Assembly (NCBI RefSeq): GCF_013385425.1
Contig: NZ_JACAQA010000002.1
Location: 186,001-250,000 of the forward strand
Length of the DNA: 64,000 nt
From: Pseudomonas gingeri
GTDB taxonomy: Bacteria > Pseudomonadota > Gammaproteobacteria > Pseudomonadales > Pseudomonadaceae
Reading direction: 5' to 3'
The position numbers and the translations under genes were made by a program. Below, piece by piece: positions 16,860 to 26,809 of this stretch (the stretch's first letter is position 1; the number at the start of each line of letters is the position of its first letter). A model generated the notes under the pieces. The model had not been told where the DNA came from, did not search any database, and was given only the letters and a program-made list of their open reading frames with translations.

Positions 16860-19202
16860 ATGAACGCACCACGTGTTTCGCATCCCCGGGAGCCCGGGCT
16901 GTTTGCCCGGGCGCCGGCGCAGGAACGTTATCGGGTGGCCGCCGGCGGCGTCGGCCTGGTGGCCCTGGAGCCCGGCGACACCTTGCAGGTGATCGACGTC
17001 GAAGGCCTGCAATCCTGCGAGCTGCTGGCCCTCGCGGCGAACGGCCACAGCGCCCTGGCACAATGGGCACTGGCCGCCACGCCGGGCGGCGAGTTTATCG
17101 CCGGGCAATTGGCTGAGCCGAGCCTGCACAGCCGACGCATTCTCCAGGCCTTGCACAAACGCGGTATCGATCTCCACTCACTGCCCCGCGCCGCCTCACT
17201 CTGGGGCGACGACAACGTAGCCGGGCACAGCCGCCGCTTTGTCGCCAGTGATCCGCTGCTGGTGCTGGTGGCCGCCCCCGCCAGCCCCCACGCCGTCGAC
17301 CGGCAATACCGGCCCAGCGAACTTCGCCTGGTGGTCGAGCGGGCCAACCCGTCGCCGCTGTGGCTGCCCGAACTGCCGGAACCCTTGGGCGAACTGGTAG
17401 ACGAGTTCACCGTGCGCGCCGGCAGCGCCCGCGGCTACACCGTCGCCAAGGGCCAATATATCCAGGTGCTGGATGTCGCCGGCCGGCAATGCTCGGACTT
17501 TGTCGCCTTCGACCGCCGGGCGCTGGAGCGCGGTCAGGAACTGGACCTCGACCCGACCGTCACCCGCACCTTGAACGGCAGTGCCTACCCGGCGCCCGGG
17601 CTGTTCTCGAAGTTCTTCGACCGGCAGTTTCAGCCCATGCTCGAAGTGGTGCGCGACACCGTGGGCCGTCACGACGCCTTCGCCCTCGCCTGCGCCGCCC
17701 GTTATTACGAAAGCCAGGGCTATTTCGGGCACGACAACTGCAGCGACAACCTCAGCCGCGCCCTCGCCCCCCATGGCGTAAAAGCGCGCGCCGGCTGGCC
17801 GGCGATCAACTTCTTCTTCAACACCGCGATCGACGCCCACCAGCAGATGACCCTCGACGAACCCTGGTCGCGCCCCGGCGACTATGTGCTGCTCAAGGCC
17901 ATGAACGACCTAGTCTGCGGCAGCTCATCGTGCCCCGACGACATCGACCCGGCCAACGGCTGGAACCCGACCGACATCCATATCCGCGTCTACAGCGAAC
18001 AGGAGCGTTTTTCCATCGCCATGAGCACTCGAACCACGGCGGACGCCGACCCGATCCTGACCCGTGAATCGGGCTTCCACAGCCGCACCAGCAGCCTGAC
18101 CGGCAGCTTCACGGACTACCGCAACTGGTGGCTGCCCCTGCGCTACGACGGTTTCGGCGCCATCGACGAATACCTCGGCTGCCGCGAGCGCGTGGCGGTG
18201 ATGGACCTGACGGCCCTGCGCAAGTTCGAGATCCTCGGCCCGGACGCCGAAGCCCTGTTGCAGTACTGCCTGACCCGCGACGTGCGGCGCCTGGCGGTCG
18301 GCCAGGTGGTGTATTCGGCGATGTGCCACGAGCACGGCGGCATGCTCGACGACGGCACCCTGCTGCGCCTGGGGCCGGATAATTTCCGTTGGATCTGCGG
18401 CGAGGACTATGCCGGCACCTGGCTGCGGGAACAGGCGGCGAAGCTGGGCATGAAGGTCTGGGTCAAGTCCGCCAGCGAGCAGATCCACAACCTGTCGGTG
18501 CAGGGTCCGCTGAGCCGCGAACTGCTCAAGCAGATGGTCTGGACCCCACCGACCCAGCCGGACCTGGAAAGCCTCGGCTGGTTCCGCTTCCTGGTGGGGC
18601 GCCTGGACGGCTACGACGGTTGCCCGCTGATGATTTCCCGCACCGGCTACACCGGCGAGCTGGGCTATGAGGTCTGGTGCCAGCCCGAGGACGCCGGGCG
18701 GGTCTGGGACCGGATCTGGCAGTTGGGCCAGCCCCTGGGCATCGTCCCCCTGGGCCTGGAAGCCCTGGACATGCTGCGCATCGAAGCCGGGCTGATCTTT
18801 GCCGGCTACGAGTTCAGCGACCAGACCGATCCATTTGAAGCCGGGATCGGTTTCAGCGTGCCGCTCAAGAGCAAGACCGACGACTTCATCGGTCGCGACG
18901 CGCTGCTGCGGCGCAGCGCCCATCCCAGCCACAAGCTGGTGGGCCTGCAACTGAGCGGCAATGAAGGTGCCCACCATGGCGATGCGGTCTATCGCGGGCG
19001 GGCCCGGGTAGGAGTCATCACCAGCGCCTGTCGCTCGCCACTGCTGGGCAGCAATATCGCCCTCTGTCGCGTCGATGTGGCCTGCGCCGAGATTGGCATG
19101 GAGCTTGAGATCGGCAAGGTCGATGGCCTGCAGAAGCGCATCAGCGCCACGGTCACGCCCGCAATCTTCTACGACCCGGACAAGAGCCGGGTGCGCGGTT
19201 GA
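16860..19202 (+). CDS. tdm: trimethylamine N-oxide demethylase (DUF1989-GcvT fusion)
   Basis: The 780-residue protein has a DUF1989 domain (about 175-395) joined to a GcvT-type folate-binding domain (about 400-780, ISRTGYTGELGYEVW near 600). This fusion is characteristic of Tdm, which splits TMAO into dimethylamine and formaldehyde; the folate domain can take the formaldehyde. C278, C294 and C358 have spacings of 16 and 64, the same spacings I recall for the zinc cysteines of Methylocella Tdm. Residues 20-60 resemble 180-220 (LQVIDVEGLQSCELLAL versus IQVLDVAGRQCSDFVAF), so the N-terminus looks like a second, worn DUF1989 copy. It starts 15 nt after tmm. Confidence 0.85.
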   Translation: MNAPRVSHPREPGLFARAPAQERYRVAAGGVGLVALEPGDTLQVIDVEGLQSCELLALAANGHSALAQWALAATPGGEFIAGQLAEPSLHSRRILQALHKRGIDLHSLPRAASLWGDDNVAGHSRRFVASDPLLVLVAAPASPHAVDRQYRPSELRLVVERANPSPLWLPELPEPLGELVDEFTVRAGSARGYTVAKGQYIQVLDVAGRQCSDFVAFDRRALERGQELDLDPTVTRTLNGSAYPAPGLFSKFFDRQFQPMLEVVRDTVGRHDAFALACAARYYESQGYFGHDNCSDNLSRALAPHGVKARAGWPAINFFFNTAIDAHQQMTLDEPWSRPGDYVLLKAMNDLVCGSSSCPDDIDPANGWNPTDIHIRVYSEQERFSIAMSTRTTADADPILTRESGFHSRTSSLTGSFTDYRNWWLPLRYDGFGAIDEYLGCRERVAVMDLTALRKFEILGPDAEALLQYCLTRDVRRLAVGQVVYSAMCHEHGGMLDDGTLLRLGPDNFRWICGEDYAGTWLREQAAKLGMKVWVKSASEQIHNLSVQGPLSRELLKQMVWTPPTQPDLESLGWFRFLVGRLDGYDGCPLMISRTGYTGELGYEVWCQPEDAGRVWDRIWQLGQPLGIVPLGLEALDMLRIEAGLIFAGYEFSDQTDPFEAGIGFSVPLKSKTDDFIGRDALLRRSAHPSHKLVGLQLSGNEGAHHGDAVYRGRARVGVITSACRSPLLGSNIALCRVDVACAEIGMELEIGKVDGLQKRISATVTPAIFYDPDKSRVRG

Positions 19203-19276
19203 TCGGAATAACGAACGGTTACGCCAACTGACTTTGACTGCCCAACGCCCCTCCACTCAGACATGGGAATACAACG

Positions 19277-20956
19277 ATGGAAGCGACGACGTTCGAGACC
19301 GTACCGCCGGCCACCGCCGCGGTCGGCAGCCTGCACCGCAAGATCGATTGGCGCGGCGCCTTCTGGGTCGCCAGCGGCGTGCCCGCGCTGGTGCTGTTCT
19401 CCATTGGCGCGATTGCCGCCACCGTGGGCAAACCGGCCTGGATCGTCTGGATCGTGTCGATCCTGTTCGGTTTTATCCAGGCCTTCACCTATGCCGAAAT
19501 CGCCGGGCTGTTTCCGCACAAGTCCGGCGGCGCCTCGGTCTACGGCGCCATCGCCTGGGTCCGCTACAGCAAGCTGATCGCCCCGGTGTCGGTGTGGTGC
19601 AACTGGCTGGCCTGGTCGCCGGTGCTGGCCATCGGTTCGGGACTGGCCGCCGGCTATATCCTCACCGCGCTGTTTCCGGCGGACGCACTGATCAACACCT
19701 GGCAGTTCACCCTGCTTGACCTGGGCTGGGTCAAGAGCGGCCTGTCGCTGCGCATCAACGCCACCTTCGGTATTGGCCTGCTGATCCTGCTGGGAGTGTT
19801 CGCCGTGCAGCACGGCGGCATCCTGCGTTCGGCGCGACTGACCCTGGTGCTGGGCGCCACTTCGCTGATTCCGCTGCTGCTGGTAGGTGTGGTGCCGCTG
19901 CTTACCGGCGACGCGGCGCGGGTCAACTTCCTGCCGTTGTTCCCCCTGGCCCACGACGCCGCCGGACAGGTGATCGACGGGCCCTGGGATATTTCCGGCT
20001 GGTCGCTGATGGCCGGCGGCCTGTTCATGGCCGCCTGGTCGACCTACGGCTTCGAGACCGCCGTGTGCTATACCCGGGAATTCAAGGACCCCAAGCGTGA
20101 CACCTTCAAGGCGATCTTCTACGCGGGCCTGCTCTGCATCCTGGTGTTCACCCTGGTGCCACTGGCTTTCCAGGGCAGCCTCGGGCTCGGTCAACTGGTG
20201 ACGCCGGCGGTGCTCGACGCCAGCGGCGCGGTGGTCACTCCCGCCGTCTACAGCGGCCTGCTGTCGCCAGCGATCTACAGCGGCATGGGCGTCGGCCAGG
20301 TGATGGCCGACAGCATCGGCGGCGGCAAGCTGGTGGCCAATATCGTGCTGATCATGCTGATACTGGCCACGCTGCTGGCGATCATGACCTCGATGTCCGG
20401 CTCTTCGCGCACCCTGTACCAGGCCTCGGTGGACGGCTGGTTGCCCAGGTACCTGGGGCGGACCAACGAACACGGCGCGCCGACGGCGGCGATGTGGACC
20501 GACCTGACGTTCAATATGCTGCTGTTGCTGATGTCCGACTATGTGTTCGTCCTCGCGGCGTCGAATGTCAGCTACATCATCTTCAACTTCCTCAACCTCA
20601 ACGCCGGCTGGATCCACCGCCTGGACCGCCCGGACTGGGCCCGTCCGTACAAGGCACCGACCCTGTTGCTGGCGGCCGGCGGGGTGCTGAGCTTCGTCAA
20701 CCTGGCGTGCATGGGAATGGGCGCGGATATCTGGGGCGCCGGTACGCTGTTCACCGGCCTGTTACTGGCGCTGCTGATCATTCCGGTGTTTGTCGTGCGC
20801 CATTACTGGCAGGACAAGGGCCGTTTCCCGGAAGCGATGCTGACCGACCTGCATATCCAGGCCGATGCCGGACTCAAGCGCGCGGGTATGCTGCCTTATG
20901 TCACACTGCTCGCCGGCGTGCTGGTGGTATATTTCTGCCACCGGCTGGTGGCCTGA
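19277..20956 (+). CDS. APC-family amino acid/amine permease
   Basis: The 559-residue inner-membrane transporter has about 12-14 hydrophobic segments. It shows the APC superfamily features [14 protein letters not shown] near residue 76 and a long helix with [30 protein letters not shown] near 360. It follows tdm on the same strand after 74 nt, so it is the best candidate in the locus for uptake of a methylated amine or related substrate. APC permeases also carry amino acids and the substrate cannot be read from sequence. A REP pair follows directly and may end the transcript. Confidence 0.8.
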   Translation: MEATTFETVPPATAAVGSLHRKIDWRGAFWVASGVPALVLFSIGAIAATVGKPAWIVWIVSILFGFIQAFTYAEIAGLFPHKSGGASVYGAIAWVRYSKLIAPVSVWCNWLAWSPVLAIGSGLAAGYILTALFPADALINTWQFTLLDLGWVKSGLSLRINATFGIGLLILLGVFAVQHGGILRSARLTLVLGATSLIPLLLVGVVPLLTGDAARVNFLPLFPLAHDAAGQVIDGPWDISGWSLMAGGLFMAAWSTYGFETAVCYTREFKDPKRDTFKAIFYAGLLCILVFTLVPLAFQGSLGLGQLVTPAVLDASGAVVTPAVYSGLLSPAIYSGMGVGQVMADSIGGGKLVANIVLIMLILATLLAIMTSMSGSSRTLYQASVDGWLPRYLGRTNEHGAPTAAMWTDLTFNMLLLLMSDYVFVLAASNVSYIIFNFLNLNAGWIHRLDRPDWARPYKAPTLLLAAGGVLSFVNLACMGMGADIWGAGTLFTGLLLALLIIPVFVVRHYWQDKGRFPEAMLTDLHIQADAGLKRAGMLPYVTLLAGVLVVYFCHRLVA

Positions 20957-20975
20957 CCGACCTGAAGGACACACA

Positions 20976-21055
20976 CCTTGTAGGAGCAGGGCTTGCCCGC
21001 GAAGCTTTTGGCGGCCTCAAGGGCCCCTTCGCTGGCGAGCCAGGCTCCTACAAGG
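20976..21055. repeat. REP inverted pair (REPIN)
   Basis: CCTTGTAGGAGC and GCTCCTACAAGG are perfect 12-nt inverted arms around the GGCTTGCCCGCGA / TCGCTGGCGAGCC core seen in Pseudomonas REP elements. It lies between the permease and folD. Confidence 0.8.
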
Positions 21056-21140
21056 TTCCAGGGTGCTTGCGAGACCGCAGGATGGCCAGCAAACGCCTGG
21101 CCCCACTCTTTTTCCTATCCAGACCATGGTGACGCATTCG

Positions 21141-22019
21141 ATGAATTCTTCCCTTGCACCGGCCCGTGACATCGACGGCAAGGCAATCGCCGCCCAGGTG
21201 CTCAATGAAGTCCGCGACGAAGTCGCGAACCTGGCCCGGCAAGCCATCTTCCCCGCACTGGCCGTGGTCCTGGTGGGCGACGACCCGGCCAGCCAGGTCT
21301 ATGTGCGCAATAAATTGCTGCGCGCCGAAGAAGTCGGCATTCGCTCACTGGAACATCGCCTGCCCGCAAGCACCGGCCAGGCCGAGCTGCTGCAACTGAT
21401 TGGCGAACTGAATGCCGATCCGACAGTGAACGGCATCCTGGTGCAACTGCCGTTACCCGCGCATATCGAAGAAAATGCCGTGATCCAGGCCATCGACCCG
21501 CTCAAGGATGTCGACGGCTTTCACCGGGAAAACGTCGGCGGCCTGGTTCACGGCGTCGAAGTGCTGACGCCCTGCACCCCCAGTGGCTGCATGCGCTTGC
21601 TCCAGGAAACCTGCGGCGATCTGCGCGGCAAACACGCGGTGGTGATCGGCCGTTCGAATATCGTCGGCAAGCCGATGGCGACCCTGCTGTTGCAGGCCGA
21701 TTGCTCGGTCAGCGTGGTGCACTCGCGCAGTGTCGATGCCCCGGCGTTGTGCCGGCTGGCGGATATTGTGGTGGCCGCTGTCGGGCGCCCGCAGTTGATC
21801 GACGCCAGTTGGCTCAAGCCGGGCGCGGTGGTGATCGATGTGGGTATCAACCGGATTGAAACCGAGACCGGCAGCCACCTGGTAGGGGATGTCGACTATG
21901 CCAGCGCCCGCCTGGTGGCCAGCGCGATCACCCCGGTACCGGGTGGGGTCGGGCCGATGACCATTGCCTATCTGATGAAGAACACCGTGATTGCCACACA
22001 GTTGCAGCAATCCCGGTAG
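21141..22019 (+). CDS. folD: methylene-THF dehydrogenase/cyclohydrolase (copy 1)
   Basis: The protein (292 residues from ATG 21141; an in-frame ATG at 21126 would add 5) has the FolD signatures: the catalytic region [18 protein letters not shown] (lysine in YVRNK), [20 protein letters not shown], the NADP-binding [14 protein letters not shown] and the C-terminal [11 protein letters not shown]. It oxidises 5,10-methylene-THF to 10-formyl-THF, the substrate of PurU. A second folD lies at 30128. Separation from the permease by a REP pair suggests its own promoter. Confidence 0.93.
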   Translation: MNSSLAPARDIDGKAIAAQVLNEVRDEVANLARQAIFPALAVVLVGDDPASQVYVRNKLLRAEEVGIRSLEHRLPASTGQAELLQLIGELNADPTVNGILVQLPLPAHIEENAVIQAIDPLKDVDGFHRENVGGLVHGVEVLTPCTPSGCMRLLQETCGDLRGKHAVVIGRSNIVGKPMATLLLQADCSVSVVHSRSVDAPALCRLADIVVAAVGRPQLIDASWLKPGAVVIDVGINRIETETGSHLVGDVDYASARLVASAITPVPGGVGPMTIAYLMKNTVIATQLQQSR

Positions 22020-22050
22020 ACGCTGGCTGTTGTGCTGTCCTGGCAGACGC

Positions 22051-22141
22051 CATCGCCGGCAAGCCGACTCCCACTGGGTTTGTGTCGTACGCAAATGGGT
22101 AGTCGACACTGCCCCCTGTAGGAGCCGGCTTGCCGGCGATG
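22051..22141. repeat. REP inverted pair (REPIN)
   Basis: A perfect 16-nt inverted repeat (22051-22066 against 22126-22141; CGGCTTGCCGGCGATG and its complement) is of the Pseudomonas REP type. It lies between the convergent folD and amt genes and may act as a bidirectional terminator. Confidence 0.8.
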
Positions 22142-22190
22142 CGATATCAGCCGTTACAGCGTTTCACCGGCCGGCACACCGGGTCCAGGC

Positions 22191-23516
22191 TCAATGGTTG
22201 TAAGCGCGCTCATTGTGCTCGGCCAGGTCCAGCCCCATCTCTTCCACCGACTCATCGGCGCGCAAGCCGATCAACACCTTGATCACCTTGAGAATCACCC
22301 AACTGACGACAAAGCAGTAGGCCGTGGTCAGCGCCACCCCCTTGATCTGCGCCAGGACCTGCCCGCCCAGGGTCACGCCCTCCACCAGGCCGCCCATCGA
22401 CGGCACGCAGAACACCCCGGTCAGCACCGCGCCGATCATGCCGCCGATGCCATGCAGTCCGAAGACATCGAGGCTGTCGTCATAGCCGAAGCGTCGTTTC
22501 AGCACGGTCACACTCAGGTAGCAGAACACCCCGCACAACAAGCCGATGGCCAGGGCACCGCCGACGCCGACATAGGCGCAGGCCGGGGTGATCCCCACCA
22601 AACCGGCCAAGGCACCGCTGGCCAGGCCCAGGGCACTGGGTTTGCCGACCTTGAACCACTCGGTGAACATCCAGCCGAGAATACCGGCACAGGCGCCCAA
22701 CTGGGTATTGAGCATGACGATGCCCGATAGCCCGTTGAGACCGCCGCCGGAACCGATATTGAAACCGAACCAGCCGACCCAGAGCATCGCCGCGCCGGCC
22801 ATGGTCAGGCTCAGGTTGTGCGCCGGCATCGGCTCGTTCTGATAACCCTTGCGCTTGCCGAGGATCAGGCACGCGGCCAGGGCGGCGACGCCGGCATTGA
22901 TATGCACGGCGGTGCCGCCGGCAAAGTCGAGCACGCCCCAGTTGTGCATCAGGGCCCCGGACCCGCCCCAGACCATATGCGCCACCGGCGCGTAGACCAG
23001 GGTGAACCAGACCGCCATGAACAGCAGCGCCGCCGAGAACTTCATGCGCTCGGCAAAGGCCCCGGCAATCAGCGCCGGGGTGATGATGGCGAAGGTCATC
23101 TGGAAGGTCACGAACACCCCTTCCGGGATATCACCCACCAGGCTGTCGGGTTTCATTCCGGCCAGGAAGGCCCGGCTCAGGCCACCTACAAAGCTGTTGA
23201 AGGTCACCTGGCCGTCGATCATGCCGGTGGTGTCGACCACCATGCTGTAGCCGTAGATCACCCACAACACGCCGACCAGACCAGCGACACCGAAGCACTG
23301 GGTGAACAGCGAGAGCATGTTTTTTGCTCGGACCAGGCCGCCGTAGAACAGCGCCAGGCCCGGCAGGCACATGAACAGCACCAGCACCGCCGCGGTGATC
23401 ATCCAGGCGGTGCTGCCGGTATTGAGGGTCGGGGTGTCGGCTGCTTGAGCCACGGGTGCTATCGCACCGAGGGCCAGCAGCAGTAAAAGGGATTTGCCAG
23501 GTAGACGATTGACCAT
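22191..23516 (-). CDS. amt: ammonium transporter (Amt/MEP/Rh family)
   Basis: The start ATG 23516 (AGGAG at 9 nt) gives 441 residues. A signal-like hydrophobic N-terminus is followed by about 11 membrane helices. Family landmarks are CLPGLALFYGGLVRAKN near residue 60, MVWGGSGALMHNWGVLDFAGGTAVHINAG near 190 and LDVFGLHGIGGMIG near 345. These channels take up ammonium and often methylammonium. In this locus it could recover ammonium lost during amine breakdown or admit methylamine. No glnK is adjacent. Its upstream region holds a REP pair beyond 23658, and I found no convincing sigma-54 site. Confidence 0.92.
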   Translation of the reverse strand: MVNRLPGKSLLLLLALGAIAPVAQAADTPTLNTGSTAWMITAAVLVLFMCLPGLALFYGGLVRAKNMLSLFTQCFGVAGLVGVLWVIYGYSMVVDTTGMIDGQVTFNSFVGGLSRAFLAGMKPDSLVGDIPEGVFVTFQMTFAIITPALIAGAFAERMKFSAALLFMAVWFTLVYAPVAHMVWGGSGALMHNWGVLDFAGGTAVHINAGVAALAACLILGKRKGYQNEPMPAHNLSLTMAGAAMLWVGWFGFNIGSGGGLNGLSGIVMLNTQLGACAGILGWMFTEWFKVGKPSALGLASGALAGLVGITPACAYVGVGGALAIGLLCGVFCYLSVTVLKRRFGYDDSLDVFGLHGIGGMIGAVLTGVFCVPSMGGLVEGVTLGGQVLAQIKGVALTTAYCFVVSWVILKVIKVLIGLRADESVEEMGLDLAEHNERAYNH

Positions 23517-23657
23517 TATTGAAGCTCCTGCAAAAAGAATGGGGATGTCTGGCAGCGAGCAATGTGAGAGTGGACGGGCCTCGGGGCCTCTTCGAATGAT
23601 GAACGTGCAAATACCGCCGTCCCTGTCAGGGCCCGTCACGGCTGAGCACGCTCTCTG

Positions 23658-23740
23658 CAGGAGCCAGCTTGCTGGCGATGAGGCCGGTGAGCCTTGCATC
23701 GTCTGAGCGGCCGCTATCGCCAGCAAGCTGGCTCCTACAG
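23658..23740. repeat. REP inverted pair (REPIN)
   Basis: Arms 23661-23679 and 23716-23734 form a perfect 19-bp inverted repeat (GAGCCAGCTTGCTGGCGAT and its complement), flanked by CAG and CTACAG ends. It lies between the mgs operon and amt, and probably ends mgs transcription. Confidence 0.85.
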
Positions 23741-23778
23741 GTTTTTCGGCGTGTTCAAGATTCCATTGGAGTCTTGGT

Positions 23779-25116
23779 TCAGTAGCCCGAACCCGGAATC
23801 CACGACGTGCCGGCCAGCGGCACCCGGGCCATGGCCGCCGATTCCACGGTCAGGGCCACCAGGTCCTCGGGATCGAGGTTATGCAGGTGCGACTTGCCAC
23901 AGGCCCGCGCCATGGTCTGCGCCTCCAGCACCAGCACCCGCAGGTAGTTGGCCAGGCGCCGGCCGCCTTCCACCGGATCGAGGCGCTTGGACAGCTCCGG
24001 GTCCTGGGTGGTGATCCCCGCCGGGTCACGACCGTTCTGCCAGTCATCGTAAAAGCCGGCCGCCGAGCCGATCTTCTTCAACTCCTCGTCCAGGCGCGGG
24101 TGGTTGTCACCCAGGGCAATCAATGCCGCCGTGCCGATCGCCACCGCATCGGCCCCCAGCGCCATGGCCTTGGCCACATCGGCGCCGTTGCGAATCCCGC
24201 CCGAGACGATCAACTGCACCTTGCGATGCATGCCCATCTCCTGCAACGCCTGGACCGCCTGGGGAATCGCCGGCAGGATCGGAATCCCCACATGTTCGAT
24301 AAACACCTCCTGGGTCGCCGCCGTGCCGCCCTGCATGCCATCGAGCACAATCACGTCGGCCCCGGCCTTGACCGCCAGCTTGACGTCGTAATACGGCCGG
24401 CTGGCGCCGATCTTCACGTAGATCGGTTTTTCCCAATCGGTGATTTCCCGCAACTCGGCAATCTTGATCGCCAGGTCGTCCGGGCCGGTCCAGTCCGGGT
24501 GCCGACAGGCGCTGCGCTGGTCGACGCCGATCGGCAGCGTGCGCATGCCCGCTACGCGCTCGGTGACTTTCATCCCCAGCAGCATGCCGCCACCGCCCGG
24601 CTTGGCGCCCTGCCCCAGGACGATCTCGATGGCATCGGCCTTGCGCAGATCATCCGGGTTCATGCCATAACGCGACGGCAGGTATTGATAGACCAGGTGC
24701 TGCGATTGCCCGCGCTCTTCCGGGGTCATGCCGCCGTCACCGGTGGTGGTGCTGGTGCCGGCGATAGTCGCGCCACGACCGAGGGCTTCCTTGGCATTGG
24801 CCGACAGCGCGCCGAAGCTCATGCCGGCAATGGTCACCGGAATCTTCAGGTGGATCGGCTTCTTGGCGAAGCGGTTGCCGAGAATCACATCGGTCCCGCA
24901 CTTCTCCCGGTAGCCTTCCAGCGGGTAGCGCGAGACGCTGGCACCGAGCAGCAGCAAGTCATCGAAGTGCGGCAGCTTGCGCTTGGTGCCGCCACCCCGG
25001 ATGTCATAGATACCGGTCTCGGCGGCACGCTGGATTTCCTGGATGGTCAGGCGGTCGAAGGTGGCGGATTCACGCAGCACCGGAGTAGCGGCTTTTGGGT
25101 TAACAGGGTCGCTCAT
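23779..25116 (-). CDS. mgsC: N-methylglutamate synthase subunit C (FMN-binding, GltB-like)
   Basis: The 445-residue protein matches the FMN-binding synthase domain of glutamate synthase. It has FDDLLLLGASVSRYPLEGYREKC near residue 60, PVTIAGMSFGALSANAKEALGRG near 95, the Fe-S/FMN barrel portion IVLDGMQGGTAATQEVF near 260, and LIVSGGIRNGADVAKAMALGADA near 305. With MgsA (amidotransferase) and MgsB (GXGXG) it forms the three-part enzyme that converts gamma-glutamylmethylamide or methylamine plus oxoglutarate to N-methylglutamate. The alternative name in other contexts is GlxD/GltB3. The neighbouring gmaS and mgd genes decide the call. It is last in the gmaS-mgsABC order, 20 nt after mgsB. Confidence 0.82.
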   Translation of the reverse strand: MSDPVNPKAATPVLRESATFDRLTIQEIQRAAETGIYDIRGGGTKRKLPHFDDLLLLGASVSRYPLEGYREKCGTDVILGNRFAKKPIHLKIPVTIAGMSFGALSANAKEALGRGATIAGTSTTTGDGGMTPEERGQSQHLVYQYLPSRYGMNPDDLRKADAIEIVLGQGAKPGGGGMLLGMKVTERVAGMRTLPIGVDQRSACRHPDWTGPDDLAIKIAELREITDWEKPIYVKIGASRPYYDVKLAVKAGADVIVLDGMQGGTAATQEVFIEHVGIPILPAIPQAVQALQEMGMHRKVQLIVSGGIRNGADVAKAMALGADAVAIGTAALIALGDNHPRLDEELKKIGSAAGFYDDWQNGRDPAGITTQDPELSKRLDPVEGGRRLANYLRVLVLEAQTMARACGKSHLHNLDPEDLVALTVESAAMARVPLAGTSWIPGSGY

Positions 25117-25136
25117 GGCAGTTCTCCTCGCGTGGA

Positions 25137-25820
25137 TCAGTACGCGGACGCGTTATCGACTTTGAAGTTGTACAACTGACGGGCCGAGCCATAGCGCTTG
25201 AAGCTGGCGGGGGACTCGTCGAAACCGGCGCGGTTGAGCAGTTCCTGCAACTCTTCCAGGTGCTCGGCGCGCATCTCTTTCTCGACGCAATCCGACCCCA
25301 GGGACTGCACGCTGCCTTTGACGTAGATACGGGTTTCGTAGAGCGAATCGCCCAGGGCATCGCCGGCATCGCCACACACCACCAGGCGCCCGGCCTGGCC
25401 CATGAAGCAGCTCATATGGCCGATGCTGCCGCCGACCACGATATCGATGCCCTTCATCGAGATCCCGCAACGGGCCCCGGCATCACCCTCGATCACCAGC
25501 AGACCGCCATGGGCCGTGGCTCCGGCCGCCTGGGAGGCGCTGCCCTTGATCCGGACCATGCCGGACATCATGTTCTCCGCCACACCGACACCAGCATTGC
25601 CGTGCACGGTGATGCTCGCCTTCTGGTTCATGCCCGCGCAGTAGTAACCGGCATGGCCCTGGATATCGATGGACACCGCCTGGTTCACCCCCACCGCGAG
25701 GTTGTGCTTGCCGTTGGAATGGGTCACCACCCATTCACGGTCCTCTAGCTGATGGACCTGGTCATGCAGCGCCTGGTTGAGGTCGCGCACCGAGGCCGTG
25801 GAAAGATCGATGGTTTTCAT
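25137..25820 (-). CDS. mgsB: N-methylglutamate synthase subunit B (GXGXG domain)
   Basis: The start ATG 25820 lies 11 nt after the mgsA stop. The 227-residue protein is a right-handed beta-helix of the GXGXG type found at the C-terminus of glutamate synthase. Repeating glycine turns run through residues 45-165 (GHAGYYCAG, GNAGVGVAENMMSG, GDAGARCGISMKG, GDAGDALGDSLYE). The domain links the amidotransferase and FMN sites and channels the nitrogen. Having it as a separate polypeptide is characteristic of MgsABC/GlxBCD systems. Translation of an upstream overlapping frame is unlikely because it would run through mgsA. Confidence 0.82.
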   Translation of the reverse strand: MKTIDLSTASVRDLNQALHDQVHQLEDREWVVTHSNGKHNLAVGVNQAVSIDIQGHAGYYCAGMNQKASITVHGNAGVGVAENMMSGMVRIKGSASQAAGATAHGGLLVIEGDAGARCGISMKGIDIVVGGSIGHMSCFMGQAGRLVVCGDAGDALGDSLYETRIYVKGSVQSLGSDCVEKEMRAEHLEELQELLNRAGFDESPASFKRYGSARQLYNFKVDNASAY

Positions 25821-25831
25821 GCAGGCACTCC

Positions 25832-26737
25832 TTAAGCTGATTCGCGTTCCCAGAGGTACAGGGTGGCCGGTGCCGGCTCCCAGACCTTGGCGTGTTCGAT
25901 ACCCGGCAGGCTCGACAGGGCCTGGTATTCCGAGGCCATGGCCACGTAGTCGTCGGTTTCGGCGATGATCGCCGGCTTGCAGGCCACCGGGTCGCGGATC
26001 ACCGCAAAGCCGTTGCGGGTGCCGATGGCGAAGGTGAAGAAGCCATCGAGGTCGCGCAGTGAATGGTCCAGCGCCTGCTTCAGCGAGTCGCCCTGTTGCA
26101 GGCGCCAGGTCAGGTAACCGGCGGCCACTTCGGTGTCGTTGTCGGTCTCGAAATGAATGCCTTCGCGCTTGAGTTCCTGGCGCAGACGGAAGTGGTTGGA
26201 CAGCGAGCCGTTGTGCACCAGGCACAGGTCCGCGCCAGTGGAGAACGGGTGACTGCCTTCCAGGGTCACCGCGCTTTCGGTGGCCATGCGGGTATGCCCG
26301 ATAATGTGGCTGCCCTGCATGCCGGCCAGGCCGAAACGCCGGGAAATCTCCAGCGGCAGGCCCATGCCCTTGAGGATTTCGATGCTCTGTCCGGCGCTCA
26401 TGATCCGCACCGACGGCGCCAGCTCATTGAGCAGCGCCCGGACCGGGGCTTCAGTGGCCTGGATTTTCAGCACCACGGCACTGGCGTTCTGAAACCAGTC
26501 CAGGGAGCAGCCCAGGCGCCCTTCCAGCTCGGCCATCAGTGGTTGCCAGTCGAAACCCTCAGTGGTCGCCTGCAAGGTCAGTTTGAGCCAGCCGTCGGCC
26601 ACTTCATCACCGTAGATGGCAAAGCCGGCGCTGTCCGGGCCACGGTCGGTCATGGCCAGCAACATCGGCTCGAACAACTGGCCGAGCCGGGCTTCCAGCT
26701 GCGGATTTTTCAGGTAAAGCCCTACGATCCCACACAT
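25832..26737 (-). CDS. mgsA: N-methylglutamate synthase subunit A (class II amidotransferase)
   Basis: The 301-residue protein begins MCGIVGLYL, with the catalytic Cys2 of N-terminal-nucleophile amidotransferases exposed after Met removal. IIGHTRMATES, HPFSTGADLCLVHNGSLSNH and ETDNDTEVAAGYL are the glutamine-binding segments. It corresponds to the glutaminase part of glutamate synthase and would work on the gamma-glutamyl amide bond made by GmaS. It lies 72 nt downstream of gmaS and 11 nt upstream of mgsB, all on the minus strand. Confidence 0.84.
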   Translation of the reverse strand: MCGIVGLYLKNPQLEARLGQLFEPMLLAMTDRGPDSAGFAIYGDEVADGWLKLTLQATTEGFDWQPLMAELEGRLGCSLDWFQNASAVVLKIQATEAPVRALLNELAPSVRIMSAGQSIEILKGMGLPLEISRRFGLAGMQGSHIIGHTRMATESAVTLEGSHPFSTGADLCLVHNGSLSNHFRLRQELKREGIHFETDNDTEVAAGYLTWRLQQGDSLKQALDHSLRDLDGFFTFAIGTRNGFAVIRDPVACKPAIIAETDDYVAMASEYQALSSLPGIEHAKVWEPAPATLYLWERESA

Positions 26738-26809
26738 ATCAAGTCTCCCTCGAAGACACAGGACGCCCGGTTTGACCCCGACCGCCCGAATGGTTGTTGA
26801 AGCGGTCGG

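Noticed and set aside
23517-23657. Sigma-54/NtrC promoter upstream of amt
   Set aside because: The only -12-like TTTGCA has GG at 8 or 12 nt rather than 10, so it does not fit.
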